This document shows, in pieces, positions 27,935 to 36,954 of a DNA stretch of 64,000 nucleotides. A program made the position numbers and the translations under genes. Position 1 is the stretch's first letter, and every line of letters begins with the position of its first letter. The notes under the pieces were generated by a model. It searched no databases, was not told the origin of the DNA, and saw only the letters and a program-made list of their open reading frames with translations. The stretch comes from Nitrospira sp. (GTDB taxonomy: Bacteria; Nitrospirota; Nitrospiria; Nitrospirales; Nitrospiraceae). The DNA is taken from assembly GCA_029865225.1 (NCBI GenBank), contig JAOUHJ010000004.1:52343-116342 (forward strand), written 5' to 3'.

Positions 27935-29147
27935 GCAGTTTCATTCCCTTTGAGATCACGACAAGACCGGAGTCGGTCAGGGTAAAGCGCTGGGCATCGG
28001 CCTCTCGATTGTATCCGATTTCAGTATGGGGGGGGATTGTCACATCTTTATCGATGATCGCGCGCCGGATACGACTGTGTTCGCCGATCGTGACGTTTTC
28101 CATGATGATGGACTCGCGAACATCGGCATGATCTTGCACCCGGACGTTGGGCGATAAGACCGAATTCTGCACGCGTCCGCCTGAGATGATACATCCCCCG
28201 CACACGACGGAGTCGAGCGCAACCCCCATTCGTCCGCCCTGAAAATCTTGAGCAAACACAAACTTAGCCGGGGGAAACTGTCCCTGATAGGTTCGGATCG
28301 GCCAATCGGGGTCGTACAGATTGAACTGGGGGTCGACGGCGACCAAATCCATATTCGCTTCCCAATAGGCGTCGAGGGTCCCGATGTCGCGCCAGTATTG
28401 GACGGCCTTTCGATTCGCATCCTGAAACTTGAAGGCGTAGACCCGCTTGTGTTCGATCATGCGGGGGATGATGTTTTTTCCAAAGTCATGCGCCGTACCT
28501 TCTTGAGCATCGGCGATCAGATATTCGCGAAGCGCCTGGGTGCGGAAGAGGTAGATCCCCATCGACGCAAAGGCATGGGCCGGATCATTGGGAATAGGAA
28601 TGGGATTCGCAGGCTTCTCATCGAAGCGGGTAATCCGATAGTCCTCGTCGACGGCAATCACGCCAAATCGGGTGGCATCTTGGACTGGGATGTCGATGGC
28701 ACCGACCACGACATCCGCACTTTTTGCGATGAGCCAATGGAACATCTCCAGATAGTTCATTTTGTAGATATGGTCACCGGCCAACACCAGCAAATATTGC
28801 GGATTTTCACCGTCGATCAGGAACATATTCTGATACACGGCGTCTGCGGTCCCTCGGTACCAGTCCTCGCTGATCCGTTGTTGAGGAGGGACTGACGCGA
28901 TGTATTCGCCCAGTTCGGCGTTGAGTACATTCCAGCCGATCCGGATATGGCGATCAAGCGAGTGCGACTTATATTGGATGAGCACGACGATCTTGCGGAG
29001 GCCGGAGTTGATGCAATTGCTCAGGGTAAAGTCGATGATGCGATACTTCCCTCCGAAGGGAACGGCGGGTTTTGCACGTTGGTCCGTGAGCGGAAACAGC
29101 CGCTCGCCTTTGCCGCCGGCCAGAACCATCGTGAAAATGTTCTTCAT
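27909..29147 (-). CDS. glgC: Glucose-1-phosphate adenylyltransferase (ADP-glucose pyrophosphorylase)
   Basis: 412 aa from the chosen start. Makes ADP-glucose from glucose-1-phosphate and ATP, the committed step of glycogen synthesis. Motifs: nucleotide-binding [74 protein letters not shown], and a C-terminal left-handed beta-helix ([25 protein letters not shown]). Length is normal. The start is set at the ATG at 29147 ([12 protein letters not shown]) to match the family; an in-frame ATG at 29213 would add 22 residues, and neither has a good ribosome site. Its 3' end overlaps the helicase half gene. Confidence 0.96.
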   Translation of the reverse strand: MKNIFTMVLAGGKGERLFPLTDQRAKPAVPFGGKYRIIDFTLSNCINSGLRKIVVLIQYKSHSLDRHIRIGWNVLNAELGEYIASVPPQQRISEDWYRGTADAVYQNMFLIDGENPQYLLVLAGDHIYKMNYLEMFHWLIAKSADVVVGAIDIPVQDATRFGVIAVDEDYRITRFDEKPANPIPIPNDPAHAFASMGIYLFRTQALREYLIADAQEGTAHDFGKNIIPRMIEHKRVYAFKFQDANRKAVQYWRDIGTLDAYWEANMDLVAVDPQFNLYDPDWPIRTYQGQFPPAKFVFAQDFQGGRMGVALDSVVCGGCIISGGRVQNSVLSPNVRVQDHADVRESIIMENVTIGEHSRIRRAIIDKDVTIPPHTEIGYNREADAQRFTLTDSGLVVISKGMKLHAAVDSSG

Positions 29148-29290
29148 AGGCCGGATTCTAGCAGGACCATCAGGAAATAGAAAGGAAGTGGAATCGTTGA
29201 CTTCCTGATCCATGCGGATAATACTAGCGCTAGACTGAATCTGCTCCGCGGATCAGTCAAGTGTCTCACGCATGAAGTAAAGGAGTCAGC

Positions 29291-29587
29291 ATGAAGCGAG
29301 ATGTTGTTGTCGCTGCGCTACCGCGAACGACGCCGAAGCGGATGGTGAAGCTTTCGCCGAAGTCGTCCGCCAGTCCCATGAACGATCTTACGTGGCGACT
29401 GGAACGGTTGGAAGGTCAAATGCAAAAGTTGTCTGAACTCGTGAGAGATCATGCGGAAGATATGGATCGTCTGGTTAGTATTGTGGCAGAAAACAGAGAG
29501 ATTATCCGCCGGCAGCTGCTACGGAAACACCACGAAAAAGTTCGCGTACGGAAGCATTTGCGTGACGTGGATTCTAGGCTGGATTAG
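29291..29587 (+). CDS. Small basic coiled-coil protein, unknown function
   Basis: 98 aa, family not recognised. A basic N-terminal third (residues 1-30) is followed by a predicted coiled coil (LTWRLERLEGQMQKLSELV through VAENREIIRRQLL) and a basic C-terminus. A strong ribosome site, AAAGGAG, lies 5 nt before the ATG. It is transcribed divergently from glgC, sharing a roughly 140-bp control region. Possibly DNA- or RNA-associated on account of charge; no evidence beyond composition. Confidence 0.7.
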   Translation: MKRDVVVAALPRTTPKRMVKLSPKSSASPMNDLTWRLERLEGQMQKLSELVRDHAEDMDRLVSIVAENREIIRRQLLRKHHEKVRVRKHLRDVDSRLD

Positions 29588-29802
29588 TCGCTACTCGTTG
29601 ATTTGCCCCCATCATCACTCTCATCATCCCACCACAGCATCAGCATCTGACGGATGCTGGTATCGATGGAACTGCGGTCATCATCCAGGGTATATTCATA
29701 CTCGTTTGATTTTGAGCAATAGGAGCTTGAGTTCTGCCAGGCTTTTCCCCTATCAGCTACCGAGTTGGTAGCGATGCTCGGCAGCATGGCATTGGGCAGG
29801 TC

Positions 29803-31128
29803 ATGGTTCGAACCTTCCTCGCAGCCATTCTCTGCATATTTATCGAGAGCAATGTTGCCCTAGGTGGCGGGTTGTTCCTTGCCGCCTCGGTAATGGAGAC
29901 CGGATCCGTTGCTTCCTCTGCGGCCGGGTCTCCTGCGGTACCGACTGTGAGGTTGACGCTCGACGAGGCGGTTAGTCTCTTTCTTCGGCAGAACCTTGAC
30001 CTCTTGATGGCCAAATATGGGATTGAGTCCAGTAAAGGCCGGCAAGTGACCGCACGGCTGTTTCCGAATCCGGTTGCCTCCATGGGGCTGATCAGTTCGC
30101 CTGTTCAAGGCCGTACGCTTGGAAACAGCGGACAAATTACCTCCCAGATCCAACAGTTGTTTGAGCTGGCCGGAAAACGAGGATATCGGATCGAAAGTAC
30201 TGCATTCGGAACCCAGTCGGCGGAAGCTAGTTTTGAGGATGCCGTTCGCCAGCTCGGTTTCTTGGTGAAGGACGGGTACTACCGTATCCAACTGGCACGG
30301 CGACGACTGGCATTGGCGGAAGAAAACCGAGATCGCTTTTCGCGGATCCTCGAGGTCAATACGATCCGATTCAAGAAAGGTTACATTGCCGAAGTCGATT
30401 TGATCCGTATCCGACTGCAGTTTATCGATTTTCACTCCCAAGTGATCCAGGCGATCCAAGAAGCGGAATCGGCCCGGTCCGATCTCCGGCAGTTACTACG
30501 ACTCTCTCCTGCGACGCAATTGGAATTGATGACGGAGCTGGATTACAAACGATTGGATCCGGACATTTTGAGACTACGCTCCATTGCATCGGAAACACGT
30601 CCCGATGTCCGGGCGAAGCGGCACGCGTTTTCACAACGGGAGGCGGAGCTAAGGTTGGCGCGAGCGTACCGGATTCCTGATGTGACGGTCGGAGCAGGGT
30701 ATGCTGTTCAAGGGGCGAATGGACCGGATAACTCCAACCAGATGGCTTTCAGTTTCGGTGTACCGCTGCCGTTGTTCAATCGCAATCAAGGCGGTATCAT
30801 GGAAGCGGAGGCGGCGCTATGGACCGCTGAAGCCGATCTCGGCAAAACGCTCAATCAAGTCGACAATCAAGTGGATGTCGCCTATCACAACTTGATCGAA
30901 AGTCGTCGGTTGGTTGAGGCATTCCTCGATGGGGTGTTGGATGATGCACGGTCGACGTTTACGATCGCCGAGCGAGCCTATGAGCGAGGCGGAGTCACGT
31001 TGATCGATTTGCTCGATGCTGCGAGGACATCGAGGACGATCCAGCAAAGTTATATTGAAGCCTTGTTCAATTACCAGCGGAATGTCATCCAACTGGAAAG
31101 TGCGGTTGGGCAAGAAATCACGTCTTGA
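29803..31128 (+). CDS. Outer membrane efflux protein (TolC/CzcC-like)
   Basis: 441 aa. Outer-membrane channel of the RND efflux system encoded by this and the next two genes. A signal peptide (about residues 1-25) precedes two OEP repeats; the first begins RLTLDEAVSLFLRQNLDLLM and the second around RPDVRAKRHAFSQREAELRLA. FGVPLPLFNRNQGGI and the ITSQIQQLFELAGKRG segment are typical of CzcC/CusC-type members. The gap to the following adaptor gene is 40 nt, consistent with one operon. Substrate inferred from the transporter's HME signature. Confidence 0.9.
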   Translation: MVRTFLAAILCIFIESNVALGGGLFLAASVMETGSVASSAAGSPAVPTVRLTLDEAVSLFLRQNLDLLMAKYGIESSKGRQVTARLFPNPVASMGLISSPVQGRTLGNSGQITSQIQQLFELAGKRGYRIESTAFGTQSAEASFEDAVRQLGFLVKDGYYRIQLARRRLALAEENRDRFSRILEVNTIRFKKGYIAEVDLIRIRLQFIDFHSQVIQAIQEAESARSDLRQLLRLSPATQLELMTELDYKRLDPDILRLRSIASETRPDVRAKRHAFSQREAELRLARAYRIPDVTVGAGYAVQGANGPDNSNQMAFSFGVPLPLFNRNQGGIMEAEAALWTAEADLGKTLNQVDNQVDVAYHNLIESRRLVEAFLDGVLDDARSTFTIAERAYERGGVTLIDLLDAARTSRTIQQSYIEALFNYQRNVIQLESAVGQEITS

Positions 31129-31168
31129 TGTACCTGGCCCGTTCTGAGGTCGCGCTTCAGATCTACAC

Positions 31169-32374
31169 ATGAAAAACTCTCCGGGGTGTTCCTCCACGCG
31201 TCTCCCAGCTCTTTTTTCGGCTTTCGTTCCAAGCTTGATTCTCCTGTCATTTTCAGCCTGTGGACAGAATGAGCCATCTTCCACATTGGCGGAAGTCACC
31301 CATCCGTCGACCAAGGGTGTAGCGGCGAGCGAGCTGACTTCTCGCATCGGGACACAGGTCGTCGACTTCAGCACATCTCGCCAGGGCTTGACCCTCTCCG
31401 GCAAAATTGCCTACGGGGAGGACAAGTATTCGCGAATATCTTCGCCTCTGCAGGGACGAGTTGTAGAAGTGAAGGCGCATCTGGGGGATCGTGTCAGGAC
31501 GGGTGACGTCTTGCTTGTGGTCGATAGCCCCGATATCGCTCAGGCCTACTCGGACTATGTCAAGGAACACTCTGATCTCGAGTATGCGACAAGGGCTTAT
31601 GAATTGGCTAAGGATCTCTACGAAACGAAGGCGTTGGCGCTCAAAGATTTGAAGCAGGCTGAAAACGAGCTTGTCAAAGCTCGAGCAGAGTTTCGGCGTG
31701 CGAAGGAGCGATTGGTGTCATTCAGGGTTCCCTTGAGAGAATTGAATAAACCTGTGGACCAACAGCAAATCACGTCTCGCTTCGAGATGAAAAGTCCGCT
31801 AAGTGGGACCGTGGTCGAGCGCACCGTGACGCCTGGCCAGTCGGTGACGGGAGATTCCGATCACGTCCTCTTCACCGTCGCCGATCTGGATGTGTTGCAG
31901 GTTGTGGCCGATGTGTATGAACACGATCTAGGATTGGTACAGGAGGGTGAGCCCGCTGTCGTGACGGTTGAAGCCTATCCCAATGTTGAGTTTCCAGCCA
32001 TGGTGGTGGCCGTGGGGGATGTGGTGGATCCGAGTACCAGGACAATCAAGGTTCGTGCCCATGTCAACAATGAGGCTCACAAGTTGAAACCCGAGATGTT
32101 TGCCCGTTTGCAGATCGATGTCAGTGGGCGTGGCCAATTTCTGTCCGTTCCTCGTGAAGCGGTCCTAGAAGTCGACGGGAAGCAATTTGTGTATGTGGTG
32201 GAGAACGGGACTCGATATGTGAGGCGAGAAGTCAAAATTTCCACTATGTCCGGAGGCCAGACCAGGATTATGGAGGGGCTTACGGCAGGGGAGCGGATCG
32301 TGACGAAGGGTGCCGTCTTGATCAAGGGACAAGAAGCTCAGGAACATAGCGGATCGCCCGCACACTCTCAATGA
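31169..32374 (+). CDS. RND efflux periplasmic adaptor (CzcB-like membrane fusion protein)
   Basis: 401 aa. Periplasmic adaptor linking the inner-membrane pump to the outer-membrane channel. A lipoprotein signal (LILLSFSACGQ, lipid anchor on Cys about residue 31) is followed by a barrel-sandwich half (SSPLQGRVVEVKAHLGDRV), a helical hairpin (residues about 115-190), the second lipoyl half (MKSPLSGTVVERTVTPGQSV), a beta-barrel and a membrane-proximal domain (IMEGLTAGERIVTKGAVLI). Typical size for CzcB/CusB proteins. No His-rich metal-binding N-terminus is present. It lies 29 nt before the pump gene. Confidence 0.92.
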   Translation: MKNSPGCSSTRLPALFSAFVPSLILLSFSACGQNEPSSTLAEVTHPSTKGVAASELTSRIGTQVVDFSTSRQGLTLSGKIAYGEDKYSRISSPLQGRVVEVKAHLGDRVRTGDVLLVVDSPDIAQAYSDYVKEHSDLEYATRAYELAKDLYETKALALKDLKQAENELVKARAEFRRAKERLVSFRVPLRELNKPVDQQQITSRFEMKSPLSGTVVERTVTPGQSVTGDSDHVLFTVADLDVLQVVADVYEHDLGLVQEGEPAVVTVEAYPNVEFPAMVVAVGDVVDPSTRTIKVRAHVNNEAHKLKPEMFARLQIDVSGRGQFLSVPREAVLEVDGKQFVYVVENGTRYVRREVKISTMSGGQTRIMEGLTAGERIVTKGAVLIKGQEAQEHSGSPAHSQ

Positions 32375-32403
32375 CTCTGGAATAGCACTCTCCATGAAAA
32401 CCT

Positions 32404-35400
32404 ATGATCGCCAGAATCGTTGAAATAGCGCTGGTTCAACGGTTCCTGGTTTGCGCACTCGGGTTTCTGCTTTTGTTCGGAGGGCTCTACGCGTTTCATC
32501 TCCTGGACATCGTGGCCTATCCTGATCCCGCTCTGCCGATGGTGGAGGTGATCGCCCAGTTTCCTGGGTATTCGGCCGAGGAAATCGAGAGGCAGATTAC
32601 GATCCCGATCGAAGTTGCGTTGAATGGAACTCCTCGACTCACAGACATCCGGTCTCTTTCAATATTCGGGCTCAGCGACGTGAAGGTGTACTTCGACTTC
32701 GACAGCGACATCTTTCGAGACCGCCAAGAAGTGTTGAATCGGCTCAACTCGATTCAATTGCCGCAAGGAGTACAGCCCGTGCTGTCTCCCTGGTGGGCCA
32801 TCGCTGAAATTTATCGATATGAGCTGACCGGTCAGGACATCAGCCTGACGGATCTGAAAACGATACAGGATTGGCAGGTCCGTCGAGCATTCAAGCGTGT
32901 ACCGGGTGTGATCGACGTGACGACATTCGGCGGCACCACCAAGGAATATCATGTCGATATCGATCCGGGAAAACTCATCAGCTACGGTGTCACTCTACCC
33001 CAGGTCATGACGGCTTTGGCGAACAGCAACGCGAATGTCGGAGGGAATTATTTAACGATTGGCGCACAGAGCTACAATATCCGCGGGCTGGGGCTCATCA
33101 ATGACTTGGCTGATATTGAAAATGTAATGGTGGCGGAGAAGGAGGGCACGCCGATCTTCGTTAAGACACTGGGGACAGTCACGGTCGGGCATCGTGTACG
33201 CCTCGGCAAGGTCGGTATAGACGACCGCGACGATGTGGTGGAAGGGGTGGTGCTGCTCCAGCGGGGGTATCAGGCGCTCCCTGTGCTCGATAAGGTCAGG
33301 GAGAAAGTTGCGGATCTGAATGGGTCGAAGTTACCGCCCGGGATCCAGATTAAGACGTTCTACGATCGAACCGCGTTAATTCACACGACGGTAGAGACGG
33401 TCACCGACATTCTTATCAGCGGGATGGTGCTCGTTTTTGTGATCTTAGTCGTGTTTCTGGGGAATCTCCGAGCTGCGTTCATTGTTGCGTTGACGATACC
33501 ACTGTCGTTGCTCTTTACCTTTACGCTGATGGTGTTGGCCGGACAATCAGCCAACCTGATCTCACTGGGCGCGATCGATTTCGGTATTATCGTGGATGCG
33601 ACGCTTGTCATGGTCGAAAGCATCTTTTATCAGTTGGGCCGCAGCGCGAGGCAGCCGCTCACCGTCAACCAGCACATCATTCGTGCCGTGAGTCAGGTCG
33701 GAAGGCCTATCTTTTTTTCAACCGCGGTGATCGTTGTGGCGTTCGTACCCCTGTTTACGATGTCCGGAGTTCCCGGGAAGATCTTCGCCCCCATGTCTAT
33801 CACCTATGGTCTTGCGTTGATCGGGGCGCTGTTGATGGCTTTTACGCTTGCCCCGGTGCTGTGTTCATTGTTCTTAAGATCACTCAATGGAGAGACCGAT
33901 ACGGCGGTGATCCGTACCGTACGTCGAATCTATCTGAGGTTTCTCGCCTGGGTGCTGGATCGACGAATTCTGGTGGTTAGTTGCTCGACTGGTCTCGTGG
34001 TCCTCGCATTTCTTGCGCTGAGATTCTTGGGTGGCGAGTTCATGCCGGCCTTAGAAGAGGGAAACTTATGGGTTCGGGCGACGATGCCGGTCGATATTTC
34101 CTTTGACCAGGCCGATCGATTGACGAACGACATTCGTCGTATGTTCAAGGAATTGCCGGAGGTGGAAACAGTTGTGTCTCAATTGGGACGGCCCGATGAT
34201 GGGACGGACCCAACCAGTGTTTTTAACGCCGAATTTTTGGCGAACTTGAAACCAGCCTCAGCGTGGCGACCTGGAGTGAAGAAGGATGCTCTGATCGAAG
34301 AAATCGAAGGGCGGTTGAAGTCAATACCGGGCGTGATCTTCAACTTTTCTCAGGTGATTGAGGACAATGTGGAAGAAGCGATGTCGGGCGTCAAGGGCGA
34401 AAACTCGATTAAGTTGTTCGGCTACGACTTGAAGTTGATGGAGGCGAAGGCCGTCGAGATCGAGTCGGTTATGAAGGAGGTTCGTGGCGTCAAAGATTTA
34501 GGGATCTTTAGGCTCGTCGGCCAGCCGAATCTCCTGATCCGGGTTGATCGCGAAGCAAGCGCGCGATATGGGCTCAGGGTCTCGGATGTCAATGCAGTCG
34601 TTCAAGCTGCCATTGGAGGGCAGGCGGTGACCCAGGTGTATGAAGGAGAAAAGCTCTTCGACCTGGTCGTCAGGTTCTTGCCCGAGTATCGGCAGGATGT
34701 CGAGTCCATCGGCAATATTCTGGTCAGCACGCCGGACGGCGTGAGGGTCCCACTCAAGCAAGTCGCGGCCATCACTACGCAAACCGGGGCGTTCATCATT
34801 TATCGCGAGAATAACGAACGGTACATCCCGATCAAATTTAGCGTCCGCGACCGGGATCTCGAAAGTACCGTCGAAGAAAGTCAGGGGAAGCTGACCCAGC
34901 AGGTCACGTTACCGGAAGGGCATCGGATGGAATGGGCCGGACAATATGATCAACTTAAGGAGGAGCAGGCGCGGCTGATGAAAATCATCCCACTCAGTCT
35001 CGTCATCATTCTCTTTTTGCTGTATACCACATTCGACTCCTTGAAGGATGCCGTATTGGTCTTGGCCGCCGTGCCGTTTGCCCTGGTAGGCGGTGTGCTG
35101 TCGTTGGTAATAACTGATACCCATTTCAGTATTTCGGCCGCGGTCGGTATGATTTCGACATTGGGCGTCGCAATCTTGGGAGGCGTCTTGTTGATCTCGC
35201 GGATTGAGGAATTCCGAAGGGCCGGGCTTGATGTCCGCCAGTCCGTGATGCGTGGCGCAGATATTCAGATGCGCCCCATTTTGATGGCTACGTTGGCGGC
35301 AGCGATCGGACTGCTGCCTGCCTCCGTTGCGTCTGGCATCGGCGCTCAGGCACAGAGGCCTTTGGCACGTGTCGTGGTTGGAGGGATGCTCACGGCGGCA

Positions 35401-35475
35401 TTCGTAATTCTTGTGGTCTTACCGGTTCTGTATGAAATGGTCCATCAGTACGATAACCGTGAAAGAGTCGAATAG
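32404..35475 (+). CDS. RND efflux pump inner-membrane subunit, heavy-metal (CzcA-like) type
   Basis: 1023 aa, standard RND length. Proton-driven exporter. Twelve membrane segments in the usual 1+5+1+5 pattern; N-terminus RFLVCALGFLLLFGGLYAF, first periplasmic loop beginning PDPALPMVEVIAQFPGYSAEE. TM4 carries DFGIIVDATLVMVE (about residues 393-406), which keeps the D-D-E spacing of the heavy-metal efflux (HME) subgroup, although Ala-Thr replace the usual Gly-Ala. Other motifs: GVPGKIFAPMSITYGLALIG and GGEFMPALEEGNLWVRATMP. Metal specificity cannot be read from the sequence. No dedicated regulator gene is adjacent. Confidence 0.93.
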   Translation: MIARIVEIALVQRFLVCALGFLLLFGGLYAFHLLDIVAYPDPALPMVEVIAQFPGYSAEEIERQITIPIEVALNGTPRLTDIRSLSIFGLSDVKVYFDFDSDIFRDRQEVLNRLNSIQLPQGVQPVLSPWWAIAEIYRYELTGQDISLTDLKTIQDWQVRRAFKRVPGVIDVTTFGGTTKEYHVDIDPGKLISYGVTLPQVMTALANSNANVGGNYLTIGAQSYNIRGLGLINDLADIENVMVAEKEGTPIFVKTLGTVTVGHRVRLGKVGIDDRDDVVEGVVLLQRGYQALPVLDKVREKVADLNGSKLPPGIQIKTFYDRTALIHTTVETVTDILISGMVLVFVILVVFLGNLRAAFIVALTIPLSLLFTFTLMVLAGQSANLISLGAIDFGIIVDATLVMVESIFYQLGRSARQPLTVNQHIIRAVSQVGRPIFFSTAVIVVAFVPLFTMSGVPGKIFAPMSITYGLALIGALLMAFTLAPVLCSLFLRSLNGETDTAVIRTVRRIYLRFLAWVLDRRILVVSCSTGLVVLAFLALRFLGGEFMPALEEGNLWVRATMPVDISFDQADRLTNDIRRMFKELPEVETVVSQLGRPDDGTDPTSVFNAEFLANLKPASAWRPGVKKDALIEEIEGRLKSIPGVIFNFSQVIEDNVEEAMSGVKGENSIKLFGYDLKLMEAKAVEIESVMKEVRGVKDLGIFRLVGQPNLLIRVDREASARYGLRVSDVNAVVQAAIGGQAVTQVYEGEKLFDLVVRFLPEYRQDVESIGNILVSTPDGVRVPLKQVAAITTQTGAFIIYRENNERYIPIKFSVRDRDLESTVEESQGKLTQQVTLPEGHRMEWAGQYDQLKEEQARLMKIIPLSLVIILFLLYTTFDSLKDAVLVLAAVPFALVGGVLSLVITDTHFSISAAVGMISTLGVAILGGVLLISRIEEFRRAGLDVRQSVMRGADIQMRPILMATLAAAIGLLPASVASGIGAQAQRPLARVVVGGMLTAAFVILVVLPVLYEMVHQYDNRERVE

Positions 35476-35521
35476 AGAATCTCTAGGTGGTATGCATAAG
35501 GATGAAAGGAGTTCTGTCATC

Positions 35522-36316
35522 GTGAACCAATCGGACGTGTTTCGACTCGGAGTGTTTCTGATGATTGGCGTAATGTGTGGAGCGGAACCTATCCATGCCG
35601 AGATCGATCCAGCTCTGGTATGGCAGACCCAGGTGCCCTATGAGGCGCCACCAGAAAATCCGGCGGTGCCGGATGTTTCGGTTCCTCCAAACACCACTCC
35701 GCTCAGTCCGGAGGAGCTGCAGCGTGCCGAGGCGTTGCTCCCGTTATTGGAAGGGAAACAGGAATTTTGGGCTATGGGCGAATTCGTGCATCTTGGTGAA
35801 TCGTCTGTTCCAGTCTTGGTCAAGGCACTGACGATGCCCAGCCCGCGGATCCGCTACAATGCGATCGAAACGTTGTTGATGATGAAAGGCGTGCAGGGAG
35901 TTCCTGCGCTCCTGGCGACCGCGAAAGAACCTAACGAAATCCCGCGAGTCCGTGAACATGCCTTGCGAGTCGCCGTTCGCCTCGATCCTGCCCAAGCGCC
36001 GGATGCTATTGCAGTCATGGCGAAGGATATGAATCCATCGGTTCGGAAGAGTGCGGTCTTTGAAGCCAGATACGTGCGACAGAAAGCGATCATCCCTATC
36101 CTGATCCCGATGGTGAGCGATGACGAACGCTTCGTGGCACTCTCGGCCCTGCAATCACTCTGGATCCTGACGCGCCATGAAACAGAATCTCATGATTGGG
36201 AAACGTCGACCAAGCAGGATCGTGCTGCATGGTCGAGTGAATGGATCGATTGGTGGGAAGATTATAAAGAGGTGTTTGAAATCCCCGAGCCGAAACGGCC
36301 GAGGCGGAGTTCCTAA
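35522..36316 (+). CDS. Periplasmic HEAT-repeat protein
   Basis: 264 aa. A GTG start at 35522 with AAAGGAG 10 nt upstream gives a good signal peptide (GVFLMIGVMCGAEPIHA). After a proline-rich linker (residues about 35-65), tandem HEAT-like helical repeats run from about 75 to 230 (SSVPVLVKALTMPSPRIRYN, GVPALLATAKE, REHALRVAVRLDP, VRKSAVFEARYVRQ). An ATG at 35492 in frame is an alternative but would bury the signal peptide. It follows the RND pump by 46 nt and may be co-transcribed. Likely a protein-protein interaction scaffold; no enzymatic motif seen. Confidence 0.8.
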   Translation: MNQSDVFRLGVFLMIGVMCGAEPIHAEIDPALVWQTQVPYEAPPENPAVPDVSVPPNTTPLSPEELQRAEALLPLLEGKQEFWAMGEFVHLGESSVPVLVKALTMPSPRIRYNAIETLLMMKGVQGVPALLATAKEPNEIPRVREHALRVAVRLDPAQAPDAIAVMAKDMNPSVRKSAVFEARYVRQKAIIPILIPMVSDDERFVALSALQSLWILTRHETESHDWETSTKQDRAAWSSEWIDWWEDYKEVFEIPEPKRPRRSS

Positions 36317-36386
36317 CGATCGAGCGTGAAGTTGCGGGCTAGGAGATTCCTATGTTAGGAATATATTGATTAGGTTGAGTCACACC

Positions 36387-36932
36387 ATGAAGACCAAGAC
36401 CAGTACCTTGCTGAAAATTGCCAAGCTCGGAAATCCGATCCTTCGGAAACTTGCGACTCCAATCAATCCGCAGGAGATCAAGTCGCCGGACATCCAACGG
36501 CTGATCGACGAGATGTTTGAAACGATGTACGATGAGCCGGGGATAGGGTTGGCTGCACCTCAGGTGTCGCGCTCGATTCAATTGGTCGTCATGGGGTGCA
36601 AAGGCGAAGGAGGATTTCCCGAAACGGTCCTCATCAATCCATCGATTGTATATTACGGGCCCGAACAGGTTGAAAACTGGGAAGGCTGTTTGAGCGTCGA
36701 TGGGTTACGGGGGAAGGTCACCAGGCCATCCTTGGTGCGGGTTAAAGCGCTCGATCGGAAAGGGAAGGCCCTGGATTTTGAAGCGACCGGCCTCTATTCC
36801 GTCTGTATTCAACACGAGGTCGATCACTTGATCGGGAAAGTCTTTCTCGATCGCATGACCGACATGTCTACCCTCACGCAGCTTGACGAGTTTGCGCAGT
36901 ACTGGCAGAAAGAGCCCACGAACGTGATTTGA
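36387..36932 (+). CDS. def: Peptide deformylase
   Basis: 181 aa. Removes the N-formyl group from nascent proteins; Fe/Zn metalloenzyme. All three motifs are intact: GIGLAAPQV, EGCLSVDG (metal-binding Cys) and QHEVDHLIGKVF (HExxH). The ATG at 36387 (MKTKTSTLLKIAKLGNP) fits the family; the frame is open to a TTG seven codons upstream. It lies 22 nt before the ABC exporter gene. Confidence 0.97.
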   Translation: MKTKTSTLLKIAKLGNPILRKLATPINPQEIKSPDIQRLIDEMFETMYDEPGIGLAAPQVSRSIQLVVMGCKGEGGFPETVLINPSIVYYGPEQVENWEGCLSVDGLRGKVTRPSLVRVKALDRKGKALDFEATGLYSVCIQHEVDHLIGKVFLDRMTDMSTLTQLDEFAQYWQKEPTNVI

Positions 36933-36954
36933 TGCCTGCCGTGCCTGATCGATT